Assembly: GCF_022539665.2 (NCBI RefSeq)
Contig: NC_081336.1
Span: 2,046,001 to 2,110,000, forward strand
Source: Daphnia carinata
Lineage: Eukaryota > Arthropoda > Branchiopoda > Diplostraca > Daphniidae
DNA length: 64,000 bases
Direction of reading: 5' to 3'
The notes under the pieces are model-generated. The model worked only from the letters and a program-made list of their open reading frames with translations, was not told the DNA's origin and did no database searches. Both the position numbers and the translations under genes were made by a program. Position 1 is the first letter of the stretch. The number at the start of each line of letters is the position of its first letter. Shown piece by piece: positions 22,701 through 37,964 of the stretch.

Positions 22701-25700
22701 GCTTTCGCGAGACGAACTGCGGGATTGGTGCGTGCGGTAAGGTCCCGGGGAACTAGGGGACAGCATCCTGGGCGATCCGGCCAATTTCCTCGACATGTGC
22801 TGGCTGAGTTGCTGGACGTACTGGATGGCCGCTCTGGTAGAACGCGGTTGTTGCTGGTGCTGGACGGCCGGTTTGGACGTCATGTAGCGCTCCTTCACTT
22901 CGGCACCGAGACGCATCGACAAAGAGCGACGCTCCGCTTCGCTAATGTTGGGCGGCTTGGGGGACGATGCGGATTGAGAACGGGCGACGGACCGTCCGCC
23001 TCCGGCGATCGACAGCGCCTTTTGCGATTCCATCAGTCGATTGCGGCGCTGTTCCAGCCGGGCAAGAGTATAGTCACGGCTGGACTCTGAGACGCTCCTG
23101 ACGTACAACTTAGGATTAAGCAAAGCTTCCGGAAGCTTCCTGGGCTGCCGTTGCGGAGAAACGACGGTTTCATAGCGACTGGGCGGCGAGTAGACGCGCG
23201 AGAGTTGCGATTTCAAAATGGCCATTTGCTGGCCAGTTAAGCTACTGCGTCTCTGGCTGGATCGGCTAACACGTCCGGCCGAAACAGGTGATTCCGCACG
23301 GCTTCCGTCAGGACACTGGGCGAAATTCCTCGGAAGCGATTGTGTGGCGTAGCGTTTCGCTTCCGCCAGCGTCTTGTATTTATCCGCTAAAATGCGGACA
23401 GATTGCTCTTTGATGCGGAGCCCCGGATCGGCCCCGCGTTGCCATTTTGGCGGAGGCGAAGTGCCGAAATAGCATTCGCCCTCCCTTTGAGCCGCCTGGA
23501 TCCAAGTGGCCAAATGGCGCATCTCTTCCTGGGCTTTTTCGCGCTGTCTCAATCGGCGCCACAAATCGAAATCGATGATGCCGTCGCTGCTGGCCAACTG
23601 ATTCAGCTCGTCCGTCGGCACTAATTTTTCAAGCTCGTTGAGCCGCTCCAGACTGCGGTACAACGAGCGAAGCTGACTGAAACGCTGAGTCTTGATGTAT
23701 TCCGGGCTTCCGGCGGATGAGCGGCAATCTCCGTCATCCATCCGAGTTTCGAGCGGAACGACGTAATGATAATGTTCCCCAACGTCATCTTGTTCTTTGG
23801 GCTTCTGCTGTTGCTTCTCTTGTTCTTTGTCTTGATGCTCCGGCTGATGAGGCGGATGAGCCGCAGGTTCCGCTTGGCTTCCGCTTTCGGCTTTCTGTGG
23901 CTCCGATTGCGACTTGCCTTCCAACTCGGCCAGCAAAATGGCGGCCGTCTGTTCGTCACAAATAAATTCCGGATCGGTGACGTCTACATCTGAGTGCGTC
24001 TTGCCGTTGGAGCCGTTTCCATTGGTCGTCCCACCGGCCGGAAGTTTAAGAGCTTGGCGGATTTTCTCCGTGCTGGGAATTTCTCCGGAGATTCTAGCGA
24101 CGAGATTTTTGGTGTCGCGGGCCAGTTTTTGGTAGCGCGACATTTTCGGCGTTTCTTCCTGGGCCGGTTGTTGTTCCTCCTGCATCCGCCGAAATTTCGA
24201 TTGCGACACCATCTGCCGGTGGTTCAGGTAAACATTCAGAGCCGGTTCCGATTTACTTCCGGCAGACGCCGATTTCTTCTTGGCCGGCCGCGATTGAAGA
24301 GGAGACAAGGTCGGAAAGGCCGGAAAAGCCGGAAGCGTTGGACGGGACGGAACGCGTTGCTGCATCATCCGCTGCGCGACGTCCGGCGCTTCCGTCGCTA
24401 CCTTCGGTGGCGGAGGTGGTAGCGGCGGATTATCAACCAGCATATCTTCTATCGGAGGCGGAGGCAACGGCTCCATTTGCTTGCAATCCTGTTCCGTCGC
24501 TGGATAGACAACAACCTGCGGGAGGGCGGAAATGTCTTCCGGTAAAGGCGTGGCACTTTCTTCACGCTGGGCGAAACCTCCGTCGATCGGGCTGGACGCC
24601 GAGAGCTTGGATATTTTTTTGCTGGCACCGCTTGCACTTGATCCGCTTCCGGATTTAATGCGTCGCCAAGTTTTGCCCTTGGACGACGTCGAAGTGCCGA
24701 CCGATGCCGTCGTTTTCACGGTGGACGTTCCGGCGTTCTTCTGTTTCCGCTCCTCGGACGCGCTCGGACTGCCAGTGGCGTTAGTCTGTCTCTTGCTGCT
24801 TCCGCTGCGGAACATGTTGCAGCTCTGCAAGCGGTTCAAAACAGCCGGAACGGACAGGAATCTGTGTTTGCGTCGCTGATGCGTCGATGGCGGCGTCGGG
24901 GATTTCGATTTGAAACGGATGTAGCGCCAAGGATCACTTTTGCGCTTCTTTTCGCTGTTGCTTATCCGACGATCAGCAAGAAATAATTCACCTGGATCGT
25001 CTGAGGATGCGATTCCGGGTGGTCACGGATTTGTTTTTTTCCGATTAGAGACAAAAATTCACGGTAGATGGCGTTGCAAAACGAGGCCAATTATCGGTAA
25101 TGTTAAACGCCAACGATTTTCAACAAAAACGGAATCAAAACAAAGGAAGCCAATAGCGATATGAAACAGCAACGAAAAAAACATAAAATATTCGATTATT
25201 TTTAAGTAACACGACACCTACCGGTCGAACACAATCATTCATTAATGACGGGTTAGCTGGATGCGATTTTTAAATTTGTTTGATTTTGATATCCCCCATG
25301 GATTTTCTTTTTTTTTTTTTTTTTAAAGATCTACAATCATTCCAGATGCGATGACTACGTTTTGATATCAAGCGGATGCGGTTTTCTCAAATGGGATGGT
25401 GCAATTTTCTTACCTTGTGGTCGATCGGGCTGCTGTTTGCGGAGTCCGTGCAATGGCACCTCGCCTCCACGCTGGATGTCCCTGTACCAGAGTCGCTGCT
25501 CGTTCGGGTCGGCCGCCGGCGTCGCCTGCCCACCACCGGCTTCGGCTGAGTCGTTGGGATGGCGCCGCCGGAAGACTAGCTGAGAGTCACTTTCGTAGCC
25601 GGATTCTTTTAAAGCGCTGTCGGTGATGGAATCGAAAAATCAAAATCTCTCCAATTCAAATTTAAACCCTTCCCCCAAAAAATAGTTGAACGGATGACAC

Positions 25701-28700
25701 TTACAAATTCGTAAACGATTTGCTAGGGATGCTGATCTTAGGCGACTGCAATAAGAAACATAAAAACGTGAGTAGATGCAAATTTATGCAAATGAGGCGG
25801 TTGTCTTAAAGCAAAAACTGGACCTGTTTGGTTGGCTGCTGCTGTTGGGTGATTGAGGATCGGATTCCCGGTTCGTAATCTTCAATGCGGCCGGGTTGAT
25901 AACGATAGGATTCCGATTCGTGATTCCTGCCGTCAAGATACATATTTTTTTAAATTTCTAGATCGCAAAATTTTTTTTTTTATTGGATTACGTTATTCGT
26001 GAAGGTGATCCGCCGTTAGATTCGGAGTCGTTGTGGATGCGTTGACGTCTTCGATCTAACGTAGCGTAACGCCCGGCATCTGAATCGTAATCGTAGCGAT
26101 TGTTCTGGTCCGGCTCCGACTGATATCCTCCACCTCGACCACGACCAGTTTTATAGCGCACAGTGACGTAATCTCCTGGAATATACATTCATTTTATTTT
26201 TAAATGCCACTATTATTGAATTTTTAATTTAATAAAAAAATTAAATTTACCTGGGCCTCCTGTCCTGTGCAAGGACTCGTACATACGCCGGTACCAGTGA
26301 TGATGATCTTCTTCTCTGATACCCTAAACACAAATTACACGAATTCAGGATGAAACGTAAACAAATTTCACGAACCACGTCATACCCTAAACAATTGATT
26401 TTCTAGCTCAACTATTTTTAAACATCGCACTTCAAAAAACCACTCGACATAATTATTTTTATATTTTTTTTTTTTTTACCTTTGATTTCATTTTTTTAGC
26501 CGACATTCTACACGTCACACTTAACAAACTCTCGACTGTAACATTTGAATATCACGCAATCAAAGTAGATAAACACGAGCCAAACCGATAGAATGCTAAC
26601 CCAAGTTCAACCAGTACAATCTCCATTTTTAGATAACATTTTTCAAGTGGTTTGCGTAACGTAATGTCAACTCTCTAAAGACTAAAGAAAACTACACTAT
26701 GAAACGCGTCTGTTTCCGAAACACACACCGGCGAGAGTAATGAACGGCTATAATTAGTGGGAGCTGGTAAGAACAAATGTCTTACAACTGCACGCATTTT
26801 GCAAAAGGAAAAACAAAAAAAAAAGGGCAGGTCATCAATCGATTTACCGAGCGCAAAGCGATAGGAACGCCCTCCTGAGAGACTGGGCCGACGCCGCTGA
26901 ATTTGTTAGCCGTCAGATCGACAAACTTGCGCGTCTCTTGCTGCGATGCCGACGGCGGCTGTTGGCTATTTTCGTCGCCGCTGGACGGTGCAACAGCGCC
27001 GCCAGATGAAGTGGCGGTAGCCGCTGAAGACGGCACGCTATACTCTCGCTGGATGCTGTACACTGATCGACCCCATACAAATAAATAAATAAATAAATAA
27101 ATAAAATTTCTTTTCTGAACTTATAATCATAACAAAAACGTCTTTCTTCTCTATGTTTTTACGTAAGAAATAAAAAACGTAAACAACCCAGACGGGTACC
27201 TGGCTCGTAAGGGCTACGGTACAGTTGCTGGGGCGGAGGTGGTTGACCTAAACGATTTCCGTAACGTTCGCCTAGTTTGGGTGTTTCTAGATAAGCTGCG
27301 CCTTTCGGTAACTGTCCTTCTATTCATTTTTGATTTCAAAGACATAATTTATGGAATTTAATTCGATGGAAATAATGCGTTTCATTCAGATTAACCTCTG
27401 GCTTTCTGTAGGAGGGTCACAGTAGGGTTGGGCACCTTGGGCAGGTGACTCGTTGGCGTCGAAGATGTCGCAGGCAGCTGCAAAGGCTGCAACGAAGGTG
27501 TAGGTGTGGTAGAACCCGAACCGCCGCTGTAGGTGGAGCCACCGTTCGTTCTCCGATCCCACGACAAAGCTAGATTATTATTATTATTTTTTAAATCATA
27601 CACGTATAATATTCATATACAAAATTTTTATTTAAAAAATGATGTGTTAGAACGGACCGGAATAGTTGGTCGAAGTGCTGGTCAAAGCCGAGTGCTCGCT
27701 GGCCGGCGTGTTTATGGGCGTGCTGTTGGCGCTGTTGTTGCCGAACGGTGTGGCATTTTGCTGGCGCTGGCTGTCCCAGCTGGACGGGTACAAGTAAGAG
27801 GAGTAGGTGGTTGTGGAAGTGGAAGGCTGAGATGCTGGCGTGGATGTGCTGGTGGTGGCAAAAGGTGGCAAACTCGTCGGCGCTGCCGGTTTCTGCACCG
27901 CCTCTCGCTAACCCCCGTCCCAAATTGACATTCATTTGGATTCGATCCATTTGTAACACGTTCCAAAGTGTCAGGGCAATATTCAGAAAACAAACAAATC
28001 AACATTTTTTTTTTTTTCAACAGGCCAAAAGTCAAAAATAAAATTTAAAAAAAAAAAAGGAAGGGGAGATTCATCATCTGTTCGAGTTCCATTCATCTTT
28101 CGTGTTGTAAATGTAACATGTCTTTTTTTTTTGTGTGTGTGTGTGTGTGCGCTTGTAGCGTGCATGTGTGTGTGTGTGTGTGTATTGCAGAGTGCGGCTA
28201 TTTTTAAATACCTGCTGAGGCTGCTGTTGGGCAGCAGCAGCAGCAGAAGCAGACGGCTGTTTCTTCAGAGCTTCAAGACGGACTGGCCGGAACTCTTTGC
28301 GTTCTGATTTGGGGCTGGGCTGTTGGCTGGACGGGATCCAAATCGGCGGTGGCGGTTGTATGCCGGAAGAAATCGATGATGGTGGCTGTTGTTGTTGTTG
28401 CTGTTGTTGTTGTCTCTGCTGGTGGTTGTTGTCCCGTTCCGGTGGGCTTTGCTGCTGGCCCGGTGACCAAACACCTGATTTTGCAGAGAGAGAGAGAGAG
28501 AGAGAAAAACAAGAGCAATACCGATCATTCTTTGATTTGCTAATGATGCAATCTTCATCTGACGTAATTAGTGGGACTACCATATAGCAAAATATGATTA
28601 GGGAAAATTTTAGAAGTGAAAAATAAAAAAATGAGATGGTAAAAATAGGACGAGCAAAACGTAAAGCTGCTCGTCCGTCTTTACATAATCTAAGCGGGTG

Positions 28701-31700
28701 AAAGGTAGGGATTAAGCGTGATGAACGGCTACGTAAACAACATCCCTATAATTCCCCACAGATATTCGAAAATAGCTGAAGGAACATCTAAATCATTCCA
28801 GACCTGAGCAAAACACACACAAAAATGTATACCTGGTTTCGGACTGCTGGCTTGATAGGGCGTCGACAGAAGTGATGACGAAGATCCTGACCGGTAGACC
28901 ATTTCGCAAAATTTTAGCAGGAAAAACAAAAACAAAAATCAATTCACGTTGAGAAAAAAAAAGAGTACACGTAAGCACAGCCGAAGAAAACAAAACAAAA
29001 AAAGGCCCGGCAAATTCAAAAACAAAACAGGGAGGATTTCTTAATCGACAAGAAGCCACAATGAACACATGGCTACTACTGTTACGACTCGATCCTTTAC
29101 GTGTGTTACAAACACTTTGAACGGGCAAACGAAAAACAATAAAAAAAAAAAAATAGGGGGAAAAAGCGTGTGTAGGGGGAGGGAGAACAAGAGCGGCCGG
29201 AAAGCGGCACGAGACTGACACGGTAGCGCGTCGCCCGCATCGGTTTGTTGTAAGAAGAAAACAGACGACGACGACGCCTCCCTGCCAATAAAAGCAAATC
29301 CCCTTTCCCCTTGCACACACGCCCCAGAGAGAAAGCTTCATCTTGTTCCATCTTTCCCAGCAAAGCACAAAAACATTTTTGAATATCTCTTTTCTGCTCC
29401 CTATAGCGAAAAAAAAAAAAAAAAAATAAAAAATGCGCGCCTATGTTTTCAAACTCTTTTTTAACGACGATCCGCACAAACATCTTCGTTTCCCCCTAGG
29501 GCGGAAGTTGCAGCGCTAAATTTGAACCTTTTAACTATCTTTCTTTCTTTTTTTCAAAGTCGGCTCGTGGCCGCCTACACCTCTTCCGTTCTGACTCGGG
29601 CAATCGTGTTCGCACTTCTTATAAGGACTGAACGGACGAGCCAACATGCCCACAGATTGGCGACGACAGATACACGACTTTGTTCTCAGCTCTAAAAAAA
29701 AAAAAAAAAAAAAAAAAAGCAAAATAAAAAAAAACCATAATAGACGTTTGAGCTTTGGGGACAGACATGTCGTTAGTAAATTGAACATGCAAAGGCGGAT
29801 CAGTTGGCCTGCATATTTAAAAAAAGGAAAAGAAAATGAGTGCATGATGGTACCCAATGTGCCAAAGCCCATGCCCAATGCATTTTCGATCTCGCTCAGC
29901 AGGCCAGCAGCACCGATGTCATCCATGTCTTGCTCGTCGGCACAAAAGGACGTCATTGCCTCTTCTTCATCCATACCTTCTTTTTCCCCCAACCCCCCCA
30001 AATAAGGCGATGGACAACACACACGCACACACAATAAAAGGCCAAAAAAAAAAAAACGATATTGATGTTGATTAACATTTAGATTGGATTTTTGGGTGGG
30101 TCCAGCGTCCCCAATAACTGGTTGATTCTCTTTTCTTTAATAGTTTCATTCATGCAAGCGAGGCGCCAACCATATCGTTAATGAATTTTCTTCTGCTTTT
30201 ACTCCCCCTCTCTATTTTCCCGATAGATTCCGCGTCGATGAATCGTCCTCCTGTTCCGTGTTCTCGAAACCCCTTCAAATCCTATCCCCCCTCACTCTCT
30301 TAGAAAAGGGAAAGCCCCCCCCCCCCTCTCGATGTTGTTTGATTCTCTGGCGTTCTGAAAATAGAACTACTCGACTCGTTGTGGTTAGATGTGGTGCCAT
30401 CCTCCAGCTATTGCTACAGCTATTGCTGACGCAATATTTATAGCCATATCTCGAGACGCAGGGCGGACAGCCAATGGCCACATTTTGTTTTTGTTTTTAA
30501 GATCAACGGAAATTGGCAAAAACAAAAAAAACGGCGAAAGATGATCAACTTCTAATTTCATTATTTGGCGCTGTCATATGGAATCCGGCAAAGGAATGCG
30601 ACGATGAATCAACTCATTTTAATAAATATTTGCCTTATCTTTTCCCTGTGGCTCGACACGTAAGATGGACATGTCCCTATTTTGAAATTTTGATTGGAAA
30701 AAAGAAAAAAAAATGTGATTAGACGTCTACGACCTCGGCGCGACGACGTCATAAAAAAATCAGGCGGGGGAGATATAAAAGTTCCAAAATAAATACAACA
30801 TAGAAAAATTCAAAATAAAATAAATACGTAGTAGTAGTAGTGGAAGCGACAAGTCATGGTAGTGGTAGTAGTAGTTGAAGGTAGCAGAATTCATTTGTTT
30901 TTTAAAACTCGACATCTTCCTGGAATTTTGTCCACAACTTCTCGATCATGCGGCAAGCAGGGGTCAAAATCATTCCATCGGTAGTAGTAGTAGTAGTAGA
31001 TGCGTGCGTGTTTTTTTTATTTAAATACTTCCGCACTGTGGCCGGATATCCGGAAGACCCTGCTGGAACTCACCATGGGATTCGTCATCTCTGTGGAGTC
31101 TGCTACGGTAGCGACGCACCGTGGCGCAATCGTGCCGGTCATTGTAGTCCGAAGCTTCCGATTCAGACTCGCGGGCGGATGTTTCACGGGTCGTCGTCGT
31201 CGTCGACGTCAGCGTGCTGTAATTGGAACGCTGGATCGATCGATAGGTGCCGCTACAAGGCGACTGGCTCCGCTTCCTATTGGCTAAAACAAGCCAGTCG
31301 GCCAGCAGACGAGCTTTGACTCGCTCATCGTCGTCGTCGTCTTCCGCTTCCGGTGCGGAGTAGTAGCACAAAGGCTGGAAGCGCTGAGGATAAGGCTGGT
31401 ACCTCAGCGGAGGTTCGGGACGGCGGTCGTGACAAACGGAAGGCTCGGTCCGTGAGCGGTACAAGCTTTCGTCCCTAGGTGGCGTTGGCCTCGGCGGTGG
31501 GGTCGGAACGGCATTGGCTGCAAGAGCTGCCCGCCTGCGCCGTTGGCGGAAGGGCTCCGATCCGTCAGTCGAATAGCCCGTTTCCGTTTCGGATGCGCCG
31601 TAATGTTCGGGCGGAGGAGGAAGGGGAGGAGGCGGAGGCCATCCAGACCAAAGCATCCGAAATTCTTGAATGGATTTCATGCGAACCGAATCCATCGCCA

Positions 31701-34700
31701 CGGCCGAACATTCCGGCGCGGCTAAACGTCCATCTTCTTCCTCTTCTTCTTCCGGAACGGGCGTCGAATGATCAGATCCATCATCGGCCGACGCCACATC
31801 TTGCTCCGCATCATGATGGGCAGGGAGACACTGGCCGGCCGATGCATCCGCATTGCAGCGCATCTCCCACAACTTGCGCATTTCATCGACAACGTGTCCG
31901 TGTTTCTCCGCAGTCGAACTGCAAACGCCATGCGGATTCGCTTCCGGATCCTCACTACCAGCTAACGACGTCATTTGGCGTTCCAGCAGCTCAACATCGC
32001 CCGTCACTTGAAAATGGATCGGGTCAGTTGGCTCAACCGACACTTGCCCCATCGTCTTATCGGCCTCGAGTTCCGCTGGATTATCGCCCGCTAATTGTCT
32101 ATTTTCAGCGCGCGAGGCCACCGTGTCGTGCTGGAACGCTTCCAGGGTGTCGGTCGGTGCGGGAACGTGACAAAGTCGAGCGCCGGAACAAATCAACTGC
32201 ACCGGTTCGTAATCAACGCTGACGATTTTAGCGTCAATCAACGTCACGACCGATGTTCCACCCAGCACCGTCGTTTCTCCATCCGCATCGCTAATCGATT
32301 CCTTCAAAACGGGCACCCCGCAACAATCAACTTCATCGGCTCGTTCGACACCGCCGTCCGTCTTTTGCCCATCTCCTTCCACATCATGCAACGTTGCCAC
32401 GTCGTCCAGCTGTTGATGATCGCTTACGACTGTCACGTTGTTGACGTCGTCATCGTCGCTGAAGCCGAGCGAACACGAACATCCATATCCGTCCGTCGAC
32501 TCGTTGCGCTCTGAATCCGCCCGCTGGCCCGTTTCATCATCGTCGCGGCAACAGCCGGACGTCTGCATCATTAAGACGCTGAGTGGCAACGCCGATTCGT
32601 CAAGCAGCTCGCAATAATCGGCCAACGAAGTCACTTCGCTTTGATTCTCTTTCGCATCCATTTCAACCGATCCTTCCGTCGGCTTTTCTTCCGCTTCGTT
32701 CAGCTCTTCCAGCACTTGCGGGAAACGTGTGGCACGATCCGCGTCCTCTTCCGCCGGGCTGGGAGCCGCTGCCGAAGTTAAAGAGTCGCGATCCTCGGCG
32801 GCCGAATCCGCCGGCTCATCGTAATCGCTGGAATCGACGATCATGACGGGCACGGCAAGCACGATCGAAAATTCGTCTTCAGACGGATGTCGGGTAACTG
32901 TCGCTTCAATCGGCGATTCCGGCGGGGAATTTTCATCCGGCGGGTTCGCGCGGCTCGGCTCGCCTTCCGCGGCGGACGCTGTTCGTTTCGATTCCGGTTC
33001 TAAAGCAACTAGAAGTGGATCGATTTCGTCGTCGTTCGTGATCGGCGGAAGCGCTACGGGCGTTAAGGATCCGCCGGAAGCGAAATCTCGATACTCATCT
33101 CCGATGGATTCGTGAGAAAATCGATCGTCGTCGACGTCTTCTAAATAACTCAGAGCGGATGAGAGTCCGCTGAGGGCCCGACTCAGCCGGGCGCTGTGGC
33201 TGCCGCAATCGCTGGCCGCCTCTTCCGGAATGACGTGGAGATATCGGCGGAGGAAAAGCCGCTCGAGGAACGAGAATCCGGGAATGCCGGGCTTGTCCGG
33301 CAGCTGAAATTGCCCAGCGTCTTCATCCGACGAGCACGGAGACGAAGATGCGGACGATCTGGCCTCGTCGGAAGGCGGACTCGTCCTTGGCGACGTTGCC
33401 ACATTGCAGTAAAGAGGATGATCGGGCCCCAGCGATCGGATTATATTGTCGTACGGGCTCGTTCGTTCCGCCGGAAGAGCGTTGGGGCTGGATCGAGCTG
33501 GATCTTCATCCGATTCTTTCGCGTCCAGATGTTGTTCTTTGACGCGTTCCAGCAGCGCCAGAAAGTGAATGAATTCTTCGATCGTCAATCCGCCGATGCG
33601 CGGCTCGACCGACGCTCCGTCCGGAAGACGGGCCACCATGGCCTCTTGCTGCGGATCGATGGCCCCCGTGTGTCGGATTTCTCTTTCCATTTCAGACAAA
33701 ATGGAATGAATGCCTTCGAGCGGATCGTCCGTCGGCGCTGAAGTCGGTGATTTGATTGCGGCCGGAATGCGGACAGACGAACATTCGACGTTATCCTCTT
33801 CACTTTCTTCAACTCCACTGTTGTTGTTGTTGTTGCTGTTGATGATGGCCGTAGCTCTACTACTACTACCACTACTACATTTACCACCGGGCCGCTTGTT
33901 CTTCGGACTTCGCGCTGGCCGTTCCGGAGCAATATCTTCCGGCTGTTGCAGCCGATCTTCGTCTGAAGCCCGCCCCACAACCCCACCCAAAAAAAAAGAA
34001 GATCCATCGCGTATTGTTTTGAAGAAAAAAAAAAAAAAAAGGGAAGAGAGACAATGATAAAACAAAAGAGAGATGAAGGACGGCATTCAAATTGTCGCAT
34101 ACGCCATTTCCAAAATCTACGCGTAAATCAATCGATTAGAGAAGAAGATGAACACGAAAATAGAGGAGCCTGATTGAAGATTAATTGGGATGTATCTGTC
34201 TCGTCATGATTGTTTGTTTTTTTTGCAAATCAATCCCCGAATTAATTTTTGTTTTGTTTGTGATCTACGACGACGGTTTTAAAAGGACGGACGACGACGA
34301 CGCGGAATCTGAACACGGGCACCGATTTCAAAAATGCCGCCAAAATAAAAAAAACATTGGGAATAGGCGACACTCGAACCAACTACCAAGGACTATTTGA
34401 TTGGAGGCAGCTTTAAATACGTGAAACTCAATCGCTCAATCAAGTACACACGCAAATAGAGCTTTACTCACAACTATGTTAAATAAATAAATAAAATCAT
34501 GCGACCGCTATGATGTTTTTGTCCTAATCGATTTCAAAATCAAAATATAACAAAAGGGACCCAACTGACCTGATTTGGTTAGCGACGTTGGCTTGTGAGT
34601 TGCGCTGGTGGATGCCGAAGACGACGATGGGACTGCGCCGTTGTTGCTACTGTTGTGACTGGCAGACGTCGACTGAGCGGCTACGCCGCCGTTACCTGTT

Positions 34701-36514
34701 CAATAAAAGCGACATTCAACACTCAGGTGACACGGCATGTGAGTTGCTTTTTTTTTTTTTTTTTTTTAGCACTGGGGTCCTCCCTTTTTTTTTTTCAGGT
34801 CAATTGCTATACACACTAGCTACGCTATTGGCTATTGGCTCCATCATCAGATCAGAGGATGATGGGCCCTTGACGTTTACCGATCACGCTATACGGAATA
34901 ATTGGGGATACGAGCGGAAGTCAACTGATATATGTAGGGAGAACGGGAGTCCCGTACAGCTCATGTGTGTGCGTTCCTCTTCTTCTTTTTATTGTTATGT
35001 TGTTCATTTAAAAAAGAAAAAAAAAAAGAAGGGGGCGCGGTTGTGCGCTTACAAAAGCGGGACCGGATGTGCTGCATCTGTGGATGCGCGCTCTTTCGGC
35101 GCGAGTTTGAAACAATGAGCTTCATCCGCTATGCGTCAAACAAAAGAAATAGCGAAGCACACAGAGAAATAAAAAGACCATCATCATCATCAATCCCTCA
35201 TTGGCCCATCCACATACTCTCATTAGATCAATCATCGATCCAGCCCCAAAAGTCAAGAGAAAGTGCAAAACTTTCCTGACGGATGAAAACTTCGTCGAGG
35301 ATAAGCTCCTCCGCCCCAGACAAAAATGATTTGAATAAAGTCCTTGGACTTTAGTGACGACGTCTTGCTGTATTTAATTATTTGAGGGCGGTACGCCTAC
35401 ATCCGCTGTTATATCCAGCGAAACTTCTTTCTCTTTTTTTCCCCGTAAATGTTTTAATCCAAAAACCTTGAAAAAGCTACGAACCGCAACCGTCCATCAT
35501 CTTTTTTGATAGCGGTGCTGAACATGTTAGGGCAATTTTTTTTTTCGGCCGACATAATACGACAACACCCGACGGGATGACGTCCAATATAAAACAAAAC
35601 AAGCGACACACGTAACACACGATTTCGCAGGTCCAAACACACACACACACACACGCGGTAGATTATCACCTGTTCTAACTAGCGAATGATGATGATCGTG
35701 ATTAGGGAGAAGAGAACTCGGATGATGAGTTTGACTTTTGCTGCGTTTCAAGCGCAACTTGTTCTGAACAGCGCGCAGCATTTCACTTCCATCGACGCCG
35801 CACTTTAATTCAAACTCTTTTCGTTGCAAAACAGAATTGAAATTAAAATTGGAAGAAACGAAACTGAAAACTACTACACTCGCCGTATTAAGGTACGTCA
35901 CTGACTAACACGACTAGCCACTACAACAGGTGGATTTATTTTACTCATTTTTTTTCTTTCTTTTTTTTTTTTTTTGTTATCCCCCTTCTTTTTTTTTTTT
36001 TTTTTGTCGTGTTGCCGCCTCCGCCCGGCAGTGTCTCTGCTTACGCCCCCTCACGGAGTCATCCCTTACATAATAGGGGGATAGATCCGTGTCCATATTG
36101 CAACGAGCTAAAATGGAAGGGGGAGATAGAATGTTAAAAGAGAAACCCAATTTATTTCTATGACATGGTGGGACGCAGTGATTGTTAAGGGGGTTATTAT
36201 TCCAGGGGATGCCAATGTAAAAATGTTGAGCTGGGCGTCATCCAGTAAACGTCAAGTCCCCGACGCTATACATATATAAAAAAAAGTACGCATCCATCCC
36301 CTCCACCATCAATGACAGCAGGGGTACGAATGTACGACTACACTCACTTTTAAAAAAAACTACACTCTTGCTGGCGATGCGCTCGGATGCCCTCGAGTGG
36401 GCCAGTTGCTGATACACCTTGTCGGCCAGCCATTTTGCGTGCAGGGTATTTTGTTCCCAGACCCGGGGAAACCATCAACTAACTACGGACTTTGATGGCA
36501 GAATAATGTGCAAT

Positions 36515-36547
<33 letters not shown>

Positions 36548-37922
36548 TATTTATTTTAATTTTTTTGTGTGTGAAGGGGATGGATATCAAGACACTAGAC
36601 TTGGCAACGCCTCCCAGCGCCAAAGAGAATAATGATTATGTCTTTCTTTTTGATGGTCGGGGGGGTGGGCGTTATTTGTTGTAAAGTTTTCTTCAATTTC
36701 ACCAAACAGACGAATAGATTGATGAAGTCAAAGAAAAAAAAAAGGGGACCGGATATGTGCGGAAATGAGCGTCGCGACGCGCCCTAAAAACATCTCTTTT
36801 TTTTTACGTGGCAGACGCAAGCTCGCAAACGATTGTCGTTCAACCGAGCGTGCAGATGTATCAGCGCAACTACTACAACGGCTCATTGCTGATGTTGGGC
36901 GCCCCCATTTCCCCTTCCCTTCTTCTCCATTTTTTTTTTATTTGCGTCTGCAAACGAGCGACACATTGCAGCAGCTTTAATTCGTTCATCATCCGTGCAA
37001 AAATGACGCCATATCGTGCCGATCCCGAAATAGACGAGACACACGCATTTGACAATGTCATCCGGTCGTACGCTATCGCAACAGACGACGTAGATCCCCC
37101 CCCCCTCTTTCTACAAAAATAAAGAATTCAAATAGTTTTTAAAGACTTACCTGCAATTGTTTGTTGATCCTTGGGTGGGGCGTTGTCAGAGCTGACGTCT
37201 CCGGCCGATGAAACCGAAGCTCCACTCGATGATTTGAAGAGCCTCTTCGTTAAAGTGGACCCCCTTTATTTTTTGCACAAATCATAAAACGAAAGTAAAA
37301 AAAAAATATTAGACGTCGAAAATTGTTGAACTGGTGAACGACAACAACGAAGAGCGTCTGACTTGAAACATAGGGAACGCCCAGGACAGTGGGCCGCTAT
37401 AATCAACTGACTCTCTGAAAAACTGTTATGTCGTAGATGGAAGGCGGGGTGAGGTTCTGTGTAAAGTGGAAGAAGCTGATGATGAAGACGAAATAAAAAC
37501 AAAAACACACACACATCCCTCCCTGTTGGGCGCACTGGAACTCGCTCATTGTGCCTACACACAGCTGGGGGTGGGCCTATTTGGAAGCCGGGATTCATCA
37601 GTTGAAAAAAAAAAAAAAAAAAAAAGACAATAACAACGGGACGGCTACGAGGGGTGAACGTATTAAGAGTTAAAAAACATCCCCCCTCTCTTATTCTATT
37701 TTCGTTATTCACTTCTTGTTTCTGTTTTGTTCTTCTTCTTCTTCTTCGCCGACTATGTAAATGTGAAGAGCGGGCAAGGGCAAATGGTTAGTCCACCAAC
37801 GTTAAGAGGCTGTCTATCAAAGAGATAAAAACTCCCGAATAGACGAGGATAGACAAGTAAAACATGGTGAGGGAGCAACAACAACAAAAATTCCACTTTT
37901 GGAACACTTTTAAAAAAGAATT

Positions 37923-37964
<42 letters not shown>

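Noticed and set aside
22476-23090. 204-codon plus-strand open frame
   Set aside because: Shadow of the long CAP exon on the opposite strand.
31021-31073. True C-terminus of a separate acidic protein at the stop 31021
   Set aside because: A consensus donor CATG|GTGAGT at 31073 matches the phase of the downstream exon, so the last 17 codons are more likely intronic.
31479-32222. 247-codon plus-strand open frame
   Set aside because: It is antisense to the acidic CAP exon and reflects that exon's codon bias; no start context or family resemblance.
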